From assembly GCA_010084195.1 (NCBI GenBank), contig RGPS01000026.1, positions 1-42,466 of the forward strand: 42,466 nucleotides of DNA, in the 5' to 3' direction. Below the pieces are notes generated by a model. It made no database searches and was not told where the DNA came from. It worked only from the letters and a program-made list of their open reading frames with translations. The position numbers and the translations under genes were made by a program. The stretch comes from Terriglobia bacterium. GTDB taxonomy: Bacteria; Acidobacteriota; Terriglobia; Bryobacterales; Bryobacteraceae. Of the stretch, positions 9,083-16,578 are shown in pieces; positions within the stretch are counted from its first letter, which is position 1, and the number at the start of each line of letters is the position of its first letter.

Positions 9083-10381
9083 CTATGCCGCCGCGACTAT
9101 CGAGGCGCTCACGCCATGCTGTGTTAACGCTGTCGGACGCAGCGTCACCAGGCGATTTGGCGTGTACGGCATGTCCAGCTGCGCCTGAATGAAATTCTCC
9201 GTCAGGGCAATTCCCAGAGGCTCCATGGTGACTGCAGAAACTTCGGTTCCCAGCAGCGATTCGCGAAACGCAGCGTTCCGGGTTGCCGCCAGTTCCCGGA
9301 GAATCCGGTTTCTGTCTTTGCGGACCGGCACAGGCACCGACCCAGGCATCGTCGCCGCCGGAGTTCCGGGGCGTTCGGAATAGGTAAACACGTGGAGATA
9401 TGTATAGGGCATCGACGCGATGAACTGGCGCGATTCTTCGAACAGTGCGTCCGTCTCACCCGGGAAGCCAGTCATCACGTCCGCCCCGATTCCCGCATCA
9501 GGCATTAAAGCCCGGGCTTTGGCAAGACGGTCGGCGTAGTGGCGCGGCCGGTACTTACGGTGCATCAGGCGAAGAATCTTGTCAGACCCGGATTGCAGCG
9601 GCGCATGGACGTGGTTCGCGATCCGGGGCGATTCCGCCATCAGCCCCAGCAGGTCGTCAGAGAAATCCATGGGTTCCACAGAACTGAGCCGAAGGCGGGG
9701 AATCTCCGTTTCGTTGAGAATCCGCCGCAACAAATCGGGAAGCCGCATCTCGCTGCCCGATTCCCTGCCCCACCGGCCCAGATTGATACCGGACAGCACC
9801 ACTTCCTTGTAGCCCCCAGACTTGTCGCCAGAAGAGAGCTGCCGAACCTGCTCCACCACCTGGTCAGCCCCAACGTACCGGCTCTTCCCCCGGACGAAGG
9901 GGATCACGCAGAAGGAGCACCGGTTGTGGCATCCATCCTGAATCTTGAGGTTCGGCCGTGTGCGGTCGCCCGTCGATTCCATTATCGGAGCCGTCAGGAT
10001 GTCGCGGGTTTCAAAGATGTCACCCGTCAGGATCGAGTGATACTCCAGCTCGCCCGCAACCACGTCGGCAATGCTCGTCTTGTGCGAATTGCCCACCACC
10101 CAGGCAACCCCCGGCATCTCGGCCAGTTCGGTCGGCGCCCGCTGGGCATAACAACCAGTCACCAGAATACGGGCGTTGGGATTCTCGCGATGCGTCCGGC
10201 GAATCGCCGAACGGGCATCCTTATCCGCCTCAGCTGTTACCGTACAGGTGTTCAGGACCACCACATCGGCGGCATCTCGCGACGCCGCAGCGGAAAGGCC
10301 CTTCGCCCCCAGTTGCGCTTCGAGCGCCGCACCATCAGCCTGGGTGGCACGGCATCCGAAATTTTGAACAAAGAAGCGCAT
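9083..10381 (-). CDS. mtaB: tRNA threonylcarbamoyladenosine methylthiotransferase
   Basis: Radical SAM enzyme that adds a methylthio group to t6A37 of tRNA. From the ATG at 10381 the protein is 432 residues. The N-terminal methylthiotransferase domain has FFVQNFGCRATQADG, NTCTVT and GCYAQ, giving the three cysteines of the auxiliary cluster. The radical SAM motif is CHNRCSFCVIP (about residue 145) and the later PLQSGSDKILRLMHRKY is family-typical. A short TRAM-like end follows. NTCTVTAEADKDARSAIRR is more like MtaB than MiaB or RimO. The frame extends upstream to 10420 but the 13 extra residues are not family-like, and GGAG precedes the ATG at 10381 by about 11 bases. Divergent from hemX. Confidence 0.88.
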   Translation of the reverse strand: MRFFVQNFGCRATQADGAALEAQLGAKGLSAAASRDAADVVVLNTCTVTAEADKDARSAIRRTHRENPNARILVTGCYAQRAPTELAEMPGVAWVVGNSHKTSIADVVAGELEYHSILTGDIFETRDILTAPIMESTGDRTRPNLKIQDGCHNRCSFCVIPFVRGKSRYVGADQVVEQVRQLSSGDKSGGYKEVVLSGINLGRWGRESGSEMRLPDLLRRILNETEIPRLRLSSVEPMDFSDDLLGLMAESPRIANHVHAPLQSGSDKILRLMHRKYRPRHYADRLAKARALMPDAGIGADVMTGFPGETDALFEESRQFIASMPYTYLHVFTYSERPGTPAATMPGSVPVPVRKDRNRILRELAATRNAAFRESLLGTEVSAVTMEPLGIALTENFIQAQLDMPYTPNRLVTLRPTALTQHGVSASIVAAA

Positions 10382-10403
10382 CGGGAGTAAAACTCCATTC
10401 TGG

Positions 10404-10426
10404 CACTTATACGCTGCCACTTATAC
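10404..10426. repeat. Direct repeat CACTTATAC in the mtaB-hemX divergent gap
   Basis: CACTTATAC occurs at 10404-10412 and again at 10418-10426, a 14-base period. The gap between the two divergent start codons is only about 60 bases, so the repeat must lie in or beside at least one promoter. It could be a duplicated -10 region or an operator. Function is inferred only from place. Confidence 0.4.
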
Positions 10427-10442
10427 TGGAGGAGAAAACAAA

Positions 10443-11261
10443 ATGGGCGACTCCAGTGTTCTTTGGCTCCGGGTTGCAGCCGGGCTCTACTCGCTTGGGC
10501 TGCTCGATGCCGTCATTACCGTCATGCGCCGTCGCGAGGCGCTTTTCCGCGTCGCGCTGACAGCGTTTGGCCTCGGTGCCATCTTCCACCTTGTCTCTTT
10601 GGTGGAGCACAGTGTCGCCCTGAACCAACTGCCGCTCAACGATATTTTCGACACCATGTCGTTCTGTGCCTTCATCATTACGGCCGCGTTCTTCGCCAGC
10701 TACCTGCGCTACAAAGCAGCCAGTCTTTCGGTCTTTATCTTCCCCCTGGTTTTCGTAATGACGCTGGTAGGGGCCCTCCGGAGTCCCGTTTCTACCTGGT
10801 CGAACCCGGCGGCGCGCAGCAGTATCCTGGTGGTACATGTAGCTTCCACGCTCATCGGCTATGCGGCTCTGCTGTTCACCGCTGCCGCGTCCATCATTTA
10901 TCTCTGGCAGGAAAAGCATCTTAAGCAGCGAAAGGTGGCGGCCTACGCGCGCATCCTGCCACCGCTGGGAACGCTCGACGAACTGATCTCGAACTCGCTC
11001 GGGGCCGGCTTCGGTTTCATCACCCTCGGCCTGGTGCTGGGCGTGATCTGGGCCTTTGTGGAAATGGGCACCAGATGGATTGGGGACGGCAGTGTCGCCA
11101 TTTCATTCGTCACCTGGACCGTTTACCTGGCCCTGGTTTTCTTCCGCGTTTCCGCAGGCTGGCGCGGACGGAAAACAGCTATTCTTTCCATTGCGGCCCT
11201 GGCCTGCTGCGCCGTCACCTGGGTCCTGCACGCGCAGTTGCAGAAGAGGCTGCTGCCTTGA
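10443..11261 (+). CDS. HemX/CcsA-like cytochrome c assembly membrane protein
   Basis: Inner-membrane protein of about eight segments, 272 residues, in the CcsA/HemX family. The first helix is VLWLRVAAGLYSLGLLDAVI, and other hydrophobic stretches follow to the end. The conserved central region SSILVVHVASTLIGYAALLF carries the His expected for haem binding in this family. A strong GGAGGAG at 10428-10434 sets the ATG at 10443. Its stop overlaps the hemA start (TTGA at 11258-11261). A HemX-like gene next to hemA is a familiar arrangement and fits a role in haem supply or control of HemA level, rather than full cytochrome c maturation; this is inference. Confidence 0.8.
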   Translation: MGDSSVLWLRVAAGLYSLGLLDAVITVMRRREALFRVALTAFGLGAIFHLVSLVEHSVALNQLPLNDIFDTMSFCAFIITAAFFASYLRYKAASLSVFIFPLVFVMTLVGALRSPVSTWSNPAARSSILVVHVASTLIGYAALLFTAAASIIYLWQEKHLKQRKVAAYARILPPLGTLDELISNSLGAGFGFITLGLVLGVIWAFVEMGTRWIGDGSVAISFVTWTVYLALVFFRVSAGWRGRKTAILSIAALACCAVTWVLHAQLQKRLLP

Positions 11262-12526
11262 AACTCCTGCTGAGCGGCCTGAGCCATAAAACGGCCCCTG
11301 TCGGAATGCGTGAAAAGTTCGCGATTCCTGAAGCGGAACTCCCCCGCGCGCTCCGCGAACTACAGCGTTGCGGTGCCACCGAAGCGGTAGTACTATCCAC
11401 CTGCAACCGTGTGGAATTCGCACTCTCCGTACCCGAAAACACCGACGCAGGCCCGATTGTGGACCGTTTCCTCGCGGAATGGGGCTTTGTTGATGTCTCC
11501 GCTGCCGACCTGGCGCAGCATGTGTACAAACACGAAGCCACCGAGGCAATTACTCACCTGTTCCGAGTGGCGGCCAGCCTCGATTCTATGGTGGTCGGCG
11601 AGCCGCAAATCCTCGGCCAGCTAAAGGCTGCCTACGCGATAGCCCGCGCCGAAGGCACTGTCGGTGGTCTGCTGGAAATGGTGGTGACACGTGCCTTCAA
11701 TGTGGCCAAGCGTGTCCGCACTGAAACCGGAATCGGCCAGATGGCCGTCTCCGTCAGCTACGCGGCGGTGGAACTGGCGCGGAAGATTTTCGGTTCGCTC
11801 AAGGGCCAGACCGTCATGATCATCGGGTCGGGCAAGATGGGCGAACTGGCCGCGAAACACCTGCGGCGGTCGGGGGCCAGCCGAATTCTGGTTACAAACC
11901 GAACCTGGGATAGAGCCGAAGAACTGGCCCGGATGTTCGACGGCAAGGCCGTCGAGTACCACAAATTCATCTCCGCCCTGCCGGAAGTCGATATCGTGAT
12001 CGCCTCCAGCGGAGCCCCCCATTTCATCCTCAATCGCGAGGACATGCAGCGTGTCATCAGCCTGCGCCGCAACCGCCCCATGTTCCTCATCGATATCGCA
12101 GTCCCCCGCAATATCGACCCAAGAGTGAACGAGATTGACGGCGTCTTCCTGTACGACGTGGATGATCTGTCCGGTGTCGTAAACGCCAACATCCAGGAGC
12201 GCGCCCGCAAGGCCGAAAGGGCTGAAGCCATTGTTCGCGAGGAAGTAGACCGAACACTGGCCCGCATCCGCCTCGAAGCGGTCACACCAACCATCGTCAG
12301 CCTCCAGGAGCAACTGGAAGACATTCGGGCCGCCGAAGTCATTCGGACTATGCGTCGTATGCCGGGGCTAACGCCCGAACAGCAACAGCAGATTGAAACC
12401 ATGACGAAGGCGATCGTCAACAAGATCGCACACGGCCCCATCTCTGAGCTCCGCCGCAACGCTGGTCACCCCGAGGGCGGCCAGGCCGTCGAGTGGATTC
12501 GTAAGGTTTTCCACCTCCATGAATAG
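11258..12526 (+). CDS. hemA: Glutamyl-tRNA reductase
   Basis: First committed step of the C5 tetrapyrrole pathway: reduces glutamyl-tRNA to glutamate-1-semialdehyde with NADPH. The protein is 422 residues from a TTG at 11258 that overlaps the hemX stop (TTGA), so translation is coupled. The start gives KLLLSGLSHKTAPVGMRE, the usual N-terminus. The catalytic Cys is in STCNRVEF (about residue 49); VGEPQILGQLK and GSGKMGELAAKHL (NADPH Rossmann, about 190) follow; the C-terminal dimerisation domain ends with ISELRRN. A longer frame from 11075 is inside hemX and rejected. Regulation by haem is known in some HemA proteins, not shown here. Confidence 0.95.
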   Translation: MKLLLSGLSHKTAPVGMREKFAIPEAELPRALRELQRCGATEAVVLSTCNRVEFALSVPENTDAGPIVDRFLAEWGFVDVSAADLAQHVYKHEATEAITHLFRVAASLDSMVVGEPQILGQLKAAYAIARAEGTVGGLLEMVVTRAFNVAKRVRTETGIGQMAVSVSYAAVELARKIFGSLKGQTVMIIGSGKMGELAAKHLRRSGASRILVTNRTWDRAEELARMFDGKAVEYHKFISALPEVDIVIASSGAPHFILNREDMQRVISLRRNRPMFLIDIAVPRNIDPRVNEIDGVFLYDVDDLSGVVNANIQERARKAERAEAIVREEVDRTLARIRLEAVTPTIVSLQEQLEDIRAAEVIRTMRRMPGLTPEQQQQIETMTKAIVNKIAHGPISELRRNAGHPEGGQAVEWIRKVFHLHE

Positions 12527-12536
12527 CGAGGCAAGC

Positions 12537-12829
12537 CTACCAGATTCGTTTCGCACCCAGGTTCGCTATCTGTGGATCGGCCGTTATGCAGGAAAGATTC
12601 TCTTCAATTGACTGTGCTGCGATCAGTCGATCAAGGAAAGTACGGATGTCCGTCGGCAGAGGGAGCTTTCCGATTTTCTGCTTGATCGCAATCTCCCAAA
12701 CACTCGCCACACTGAGGATCAATTCCGAGGATTCACAAGCAATCCTTGCGACAGGCGACAGTTTCTCTGGAGCGGTTGCCATCCAGAGAAAGATTGGGTA
12801 TCGATGAGAGCCTTAGCGGTAGAAGGCAT
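12537..12829 (-). pseudogene. Degenerate VapC-like PIN toxin
   Basis: Remains of a VapC toxin following the Phd antitoxin. The beginning PSTAKALIDTQSF is in the frame of an ATG at 12829, overlapping the antitoxin end. The next residues, FLWMATAPEKLSP, are in another frame, as if one base were missing around 12792-12785 (LIDTQSFLW is the expected VapC start). Downstream the frame runs on through LSVASVWEIAIKQKIGKLPL and ends in ITADPQIANLGAKRIW. Between PTDIRTF and LDRLIAAQ roughly 40 residues usual in this family, including HHRDPFD, are missing, so one catalytic Asp is gone. Both defects make an active RNase unlikely. Confidence 0.7.
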
Positions 12830-13040
12830 CTTGCAACTCGGGTGGGAGTGGCGCATCGAAGTCCTCCGGAACAATGAATTCGCCTCGCGCCCAACCAAGT
12901 TCCCTTCGTGCAGGCGCAGCTATGGGTACCAGTCTTGCAATCGGAGTATTGGAACGCATAATCACAACTTCTTGTCCTCGCTCGACACTTTCGAGCAGAC
13001 GGGAGAGATGCATCTTGGCTTCGTGGACATTCACTTCCAT
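12813..13040 (-). CDS. Phd/YefM-type antitoxin
   Basis: Type II antitoxin of 75 residues from the ATG at 13040. EVNVHEAKMHLSRLLESV is the Phd/YefM DNA-binding fold, then GQEVVIMRSNTPIARLVPI and an acidic tail. The frame extends to 13067 but those residues are not family-like. It would bind the PIN toxin downstream, whose gene starts inside its last codons and is broken. The antitoxin itself looks intact, so it may survive as an orphan regulator. Confidence 0.8.
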   Translation of the reverse strand: MEVNVHEAKMHLSRLLESVERGQEVVIMRSNTPIARLVPIAAPARRELGWARGEFIVPEDFDAPLPPELQDAFYR

Positions 13041-13084
13041 GCCGGGATTATGAACCTGGTCATGCAACTAAGTCAACTGAAAAC

Positions 13085-13471
13085 TTAGCCTTCAGCACCC
13101 GCGTACGCACTATAGTCGGCTGCATTCATCAGACCCGAAAGATCGTTATCCCCTTCCAGCTTCACCTTAATCAGCCAGGCGGTTTCATGAGGATCGGCAT
13201 TGAGTTCCTGCGGCTTATCCGCCAGCATCTCATTCGCTTCCACCACTTCACCTGTCACCGGCGAATAGATATCCGACACCGCTTTCACCGATTCCACACT
13301 GCCAAAGGTTCGCCCTTTATCCACATGGGACCCCGCCTTGGGGAGGTCAACATAAACGATGTCACCAAGTTCATGCTGGGCATGGTCGGTGATACCGATC
13401 GTGGCTATCTCACCAGATACGGAAACCCACTCGTGCTCTTTGGTGTAGAAGTAACTTTCGGGATAGTTCAT
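13085..13471 (-). CDS. gcvH: Glycine cleavage system H protein
   Basis: Lipoyl carrier of the glycine cleavage complex, 128 residues. It has YPESYFYTKEHEWVSV, then GDIVYVDLP, and the lipoylated Lys in FGSVESVKAVSDIYSP (about residue 62), with NADPHETAWLIKV at the end, all as expected. The ATG at 13471 overlaps the gcvT stop in an ATGA, so H follows T by translational coupling. GcvP is not in the window. Confidence 0.95.
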   Translation of the reverse strand: MNYPESYFYTKEHEWVSVSGEIATIGITDHAQHELGDIVYVDLPKAGSHVDKGRTFGSVESVKAVSDIYSPVTGEVVEANEMLADKPQELNADPHETAWLIKVKLEGDNDLSGLMNAADYSAYAGAEG

Positions 13472-14571
13472 TGGGGCCTCTTGTAAAAAGGTGTGGGAAC
13501 CAGTTCTGCTTCCACTGGCTGATTGCGAACGATGACTTCAATTTTCTGCCCCACAGCGGCCCGGTCAGAGGGCACGTAGCAGAGGCCGATATTCCGATTC
13601 TGAGTGGGCGACGGTGAGCCGGAGGTAACCCAACCCACCGGGGCCCCCTCGATATGCACTTCGTAGCCATCGCGACCAATCCCGCGGCCCTTCATTTCGA
13701 AACCAGCAAGCTTGCGCGTCAGGCCGGTCTCTCTTTGACGAAGCAGCGCATCGCGACCAATAAAGTCGCCCTTGTCGAACTTGACGATCCAGTTCAGGCC
13801 GGCTTCGAGGGGCGAAATGGACGCCCCGATCTCATGCCCGTACAGCGCCATGGCGGCTTCGAGGCGGAGTGTATTGCGAGCGCCCAGACCGCAGGGCTTG
13901 ATGCCGTGCGGGGCACCGGAGGCCATGATGGCAGCCCACACCGAGGCTGCGTTCTCGGGAGCGACGTAGATTTCAAAACCATCTTCACCCGTATACCCCG
14001 TACGGGCGATCCGCGCGGGAACTCCGGCGAACGTGCCGTCCACAAACCAGTAATAGCGGATCGGGGCCAGCAGCGTCTCGGTTAAGGGTTGCGCCGTAGC
14101 CAGCGCCAGCGGGCCCTGGATGGCGATCTGCGCGTATTTCGGGCTGGCGTATTCGGCTTCGCAGTCGAACGATGCCACCGCAGCCCGAATATGCTCGAAG
14201 TCCTTTTCCTGATTGCCGGCGTTGACGCAAAGAAAGAAGTCCGTCGCTGACACGCGATGCACCAGAATGTCATCGACGAAGCCTCCATGGTCGTAGAGCA
14301 GGCCTGAGTAATGTACCTGGCCGTCTTTCAGCCCTGCGGTGTTATTCGTCGTGATGAAGGAGGTAGCCCGTAACGCTTCACGCCCGCGGATTTCAATCTC
14401 CCCCATGTGGCTGACATCGAAGAGCCCGACCGCTTTGCGCACGGTGTGGTGCTCGTCCACAAGGCCGGAGTACTGAACGGGCATGTCCCAGCCTCCGAAA
14501 TCCACCATCTTTGCGCCGTGAGCGCGGTGGGTGGCGTTGAGAGGAGTTTGGAGGAGGCCGACGGTGGTCAT
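13468..14571 (-). CDS. gcvT: Aminomethyltransferase (glycine cleavage T protein)
   Basis: Transfers the methylene group from aminomethyl-lipoyl H protein to tetrahydrofolate. The protein is 367 residues from the ATG at 14571. Recognisable parts are TPLNATHRAHGAKMVDFGGW, MPVQYSGLVDEHHTVRKAVG, LFDVSHMGEI, the folate-site stretch RTGYTGEDGFEIYV, and LRLEAAMALYGHE, with VTSGSPSPTQNRNIGLCYV near the end. The frame also opens at 14640, but those 23 residues lie upstream of the family start and inside a good promoter. It is the first gene of a gcvTH pair. Confidence 0.95.
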   Translation of the reverse strand: MTTVGLLQTPLNATHRAHGAKMVDFGGWDMPVQYSGLVDEHHTVRKAVGLFDVSHMGEIEIRGREALRATSFITTNNTAGLKDGQVHYSGLLYDHGGFVDDILVHRVSATDFFLCVNAGNQEKDFEHIRAAVASFDCEAEYASPKYAQIAIQGPLALATAQPLTETLLAPIRYYWFVDGTFAGVPARIARTGYTGEDGFEIYVAPENAASVWAAIMASGAPHGIKPCGLGARNTLRLEAAMALYGHEIGASISPLEAGLNWIVKFDKGDFIGRDALLRQRETGLTRKLAGFEMKGRGIGRDGYEVHIEGAPVGWVTSGSPSPTQNRNIGLCYVPSDRAAVGQKIEVIVRNQPVEAELVPTPFYKRPQ

Positions 14572-14619
14572 TTGGCAGCGGTTATTTCTGGCAGAGGTGC
14601 GCAGGTTTGCGCAAGCAAT

Positions 14620-14648
14620 ATTGTAGCGTTCGCTCAGCACTGCGCCAA
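14620..14648 (-). promoter_or_regulatory. Sigma70-like promoter for gcvT-gcvH
   Basis: On the minus strand a -35 TTGGCG (14648-14643) and a -10 TACAAT (14625-14620) are separated by exactly 17 bases. The expected start site lies near 14613, about 42 bases before the gcvT ATG, and falls on the palindrome TTGCGCAA (14607-14614). This is read directly; activity is inferred. Confidence 0.45.
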
Positions 14649-14664
14649 CCGGGGAGATCCCCGG
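14649..14664 (-). terminator. GC-rich hairpin between the LMF gene and gcvT
   Basis: CCGGGG-AGAT-CCCCGG forms a six-pair stem immediately upstream of the gcvT -35. It follows the stop of the DCC-LMF gene by about 120 bases on the minus strand. No U-run follows, so it may slow or end transcription only weakly, or serve as an operator. Confidence 0.3.
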
Positions 14665-14784
14665 CTTTGCCTGGATGTCAGCAGCAGTTTGGTATTTCCG
14701 GGAATCCGGGTTCTCGCTGTATGCCCGAAGTCATCGCGCTCCGGGGGGGCGGACGTGCGCCGTCGGCAGAGCTCCGGCAGTTGG

Positions 14785-16578
14785 TTACTGAGAGGCCCCG
14801 GAAGGAAGCTGCTGCCCCCGGAGGCCCACCGAGGGAAAGTATGTTCCCTTGAGTTCCCTCTTCCAGTAGTTCCCGCTTTCACGGCGTTCCTCGAAATTAG
14901 TGAATTTATAGTCGTAGAGAAGGGCCCGCACGTACTTCGGCGGATTGGTACCGAAAGGGCTCGATTCGTACAGTGACAGGACCGGCTTCGAGGCCTCCAG
15001 TGTCCGCAGCAACAATGGAATCACCCAGGGATTTTGCCGCGCGTTACCGATAGCGGCGAACCACATTTGCCAGTCCAGACGCGGCTGGAAGGGAGCTACC
15101 CAGGAAGGTGCCCTGCCCAGAGGGCCGGGCTTGTGGCGGAATCTGTATTCCAGCCAGTGTTCTCCATCCAGCGAACCTTCAATCTGGATCTCCGGGCGAT
15201 TCACCGTCATCACCGCGAACAGACCGTAGCGGTTCACTATCCCCGCCGACGAAGCGAGGTTTTCCACTTCCAACAGCTCTTTCGGGAGCGTCGCAAAGAC
15301 CCCGAACAGGCTGATCACGGAGAGGCTGACGATTCCGGCACTCAGCAAGCCGGTGGCACGAACCGAGACGCAGACCGGCTTCACGGGCTTTAGTTTCCGC
15401 TTCAGTCTCTGAAACACACCTCGAAAAAACGCGTCGTCGAACAGAAGCAGGCAGAGTGCCGCCGTCAGAATATTGAAAAAAGTGTAATTGCCGGTCAGAA
15501 AAATCAACGCCTGCAGCAAGATAAAGCTGACTGCCGCCAGCTGCTTCAGGCGACGAGGGCCGAAGATCAAAAACGGAACGACAAGTTCGATGACAAACAG
15601 AATCGCCGTGGCCCCCTGATGAATCACGGAGGGGAGCTGGTGGGCGAACCAGGCAATTACGTTCGGAAGAGGCTGGGTCTGGAAGTGAACGTCAAGCGCT
15701 GTCAGCTTCGCCCAGGCTGGATCGTGGGAAAGTAGTTTGACCGCACCGGACTCGAACATAAGACGGAACAAAAGCAGATGGAAAAGCCACACTCGACCAC
15801 GGGAAGGGCGAAGGAAGATGGCCAGAAAGCCCGTTTCCAGCAGCAGAAAATCCCACTGGAAGCCCATAAACATCTGGCCCGCCGCCACGATGGACAGGTA
15901 ATACACAAAGAGCACGGCAAAAATGGTTCGCTGCCAGTTGGCGAAGGGCCGGGCGATGATGGAGATCGCCGCCAGCGCCACGCCACTCCAGCAGAGCGAA
16001 AGCAAGGCCATGTCGGAATGGTCAAGCCACAGCAGGGTGGGTAAGCGCCAATAGCCATTGGCACCGAGTTGCCTCTGGACGGTCCCCAGAAAAGTTCCGA
16101 TTGGCAGAATGCCTTCTTCGCCAATCAGGCCCCGGACCTGAGTCCCTATCGAAGCGAGGGCAAGCAGGTAAATGAACGAGAGTGCCCTTGTGAAGATGAG
16201 GGCCCCATGCGAATACTCCGAACGCTCTACCGTGTCACCCCAGAGCGCCCGGGTCACTTTCATCGCAACGTTTCGGTGCCGCGCCATCAGGGCATAGAAA
16301 AATTCCGCAATGAAAGCGAAGCCGGGAAAGTGTTGGTACAACCACAGAGCGGGGTGATTTGAAAGGGAGCGGAAGACTGCCTCAGCGCCCGTGTAAACAT
16401 CACCGCCAACTACCAGGTGCACACGTTGTCGCAGTTGCTCTTCCGCCAGTTTCGGGAACTTTGTTCGCGCCGCCCGGATTGTCAGGTACTGCACTGAGCT
16501 ATCCGTTCGGGTCTTCCAATAGTTCACCCAAACCCGACAAAAGTCGCAGTCCCCATCGTAAATCAGCGTTTTCATCAA
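14785..16578 (-). CDS. DCC (DUF393) thiol-disulfide domain fused to lipase maturation factor-like membrane protein
   Basis: A 597-residue fusion. Residues 1-105 are a DCC/DUF393 domain: LIYDGDCDFCRVWVNYW, with the CxxC pair at positions 12 and 15, and GAEAVFRSL at its end. From about 130 a multi-span region follows (SFIYLLALASIGTQ, LLSLCWSGVALAAISIIA, LLLETGFLAIFL, and others) with FRLMFESGAVKL, an LMF1-like signature. The last 120 residues (WVAPFQPRLDWQMWFAA, and VRALLYDYKFTN) match the LMF C-terminal domain. Membrane location is clear. A role in maturing or folding disulfide-bonded exported proteins is inferred from family. Its ATG overlaps the RsbU-like gene stop by four bases. Confidence 0.8.
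   Translation of the reverse strand: MMKTLIYDGDCDFCRVWVNYWKTRTDSSVQYLTIRAARTKFPKLAEEQLRQRVHLVVGGDVYTGAEAVFRSLSNHPALWLYQHFPGFAFIAEFFYALMARHRNVAMKVTRALWGDTVERSEYSHGALIFTRALSFIYLLALASIGTQVRGLIGEEGILPIGTFLGTVQRQLGANGYWRLPTLLWLDHSDMALLSLCWSGVALAAISIIARPFANWQRTIFAVLFVYYLSIVAAGQMFMGFQWDFLLLETGFLAIFLRPSRGRVWLFHLLLFRLMFESGAVKLLSHDPAWAKLTALDVHFQTQPLPNVIAWFAHQLPSVIHQGATAILFVIELVVPFLIFGPRRLKQLAAVSFILLQALIFLTGNYTFFNILTAALCLLLFDDAFFRGVFQRLKRKLKPVKPVCVSVRATGLLSAGIVSLSVISLFGVFATLPKELLEVENLASSAGIVNRYGLFAVMTVNRPEIQIEGSLDGEHWLEYRFRHKPGPLGRAPSWVAPFQPRLDWQMWFAAIGNARQNPWVIPLLLRTLEASKPVLSLYESSPFGTNPPKYVRALLYDYKFTNFEERRESGNYWKRELKGTYFPSVGLRGQQLPSGASQ

Noticed and set aside
11075..11257. Longer N-terminus for hemA
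   Set aside because: It lies inside hemX in another frame; the family start is the TTG at 11258.
14572..14784. A glycine riboswitch before gcvT
   Set aside because: The gap is long enough and a CCAGGCAAAGCC stretch is near, but the conserved core sequences and the paired aptamers are not visible.
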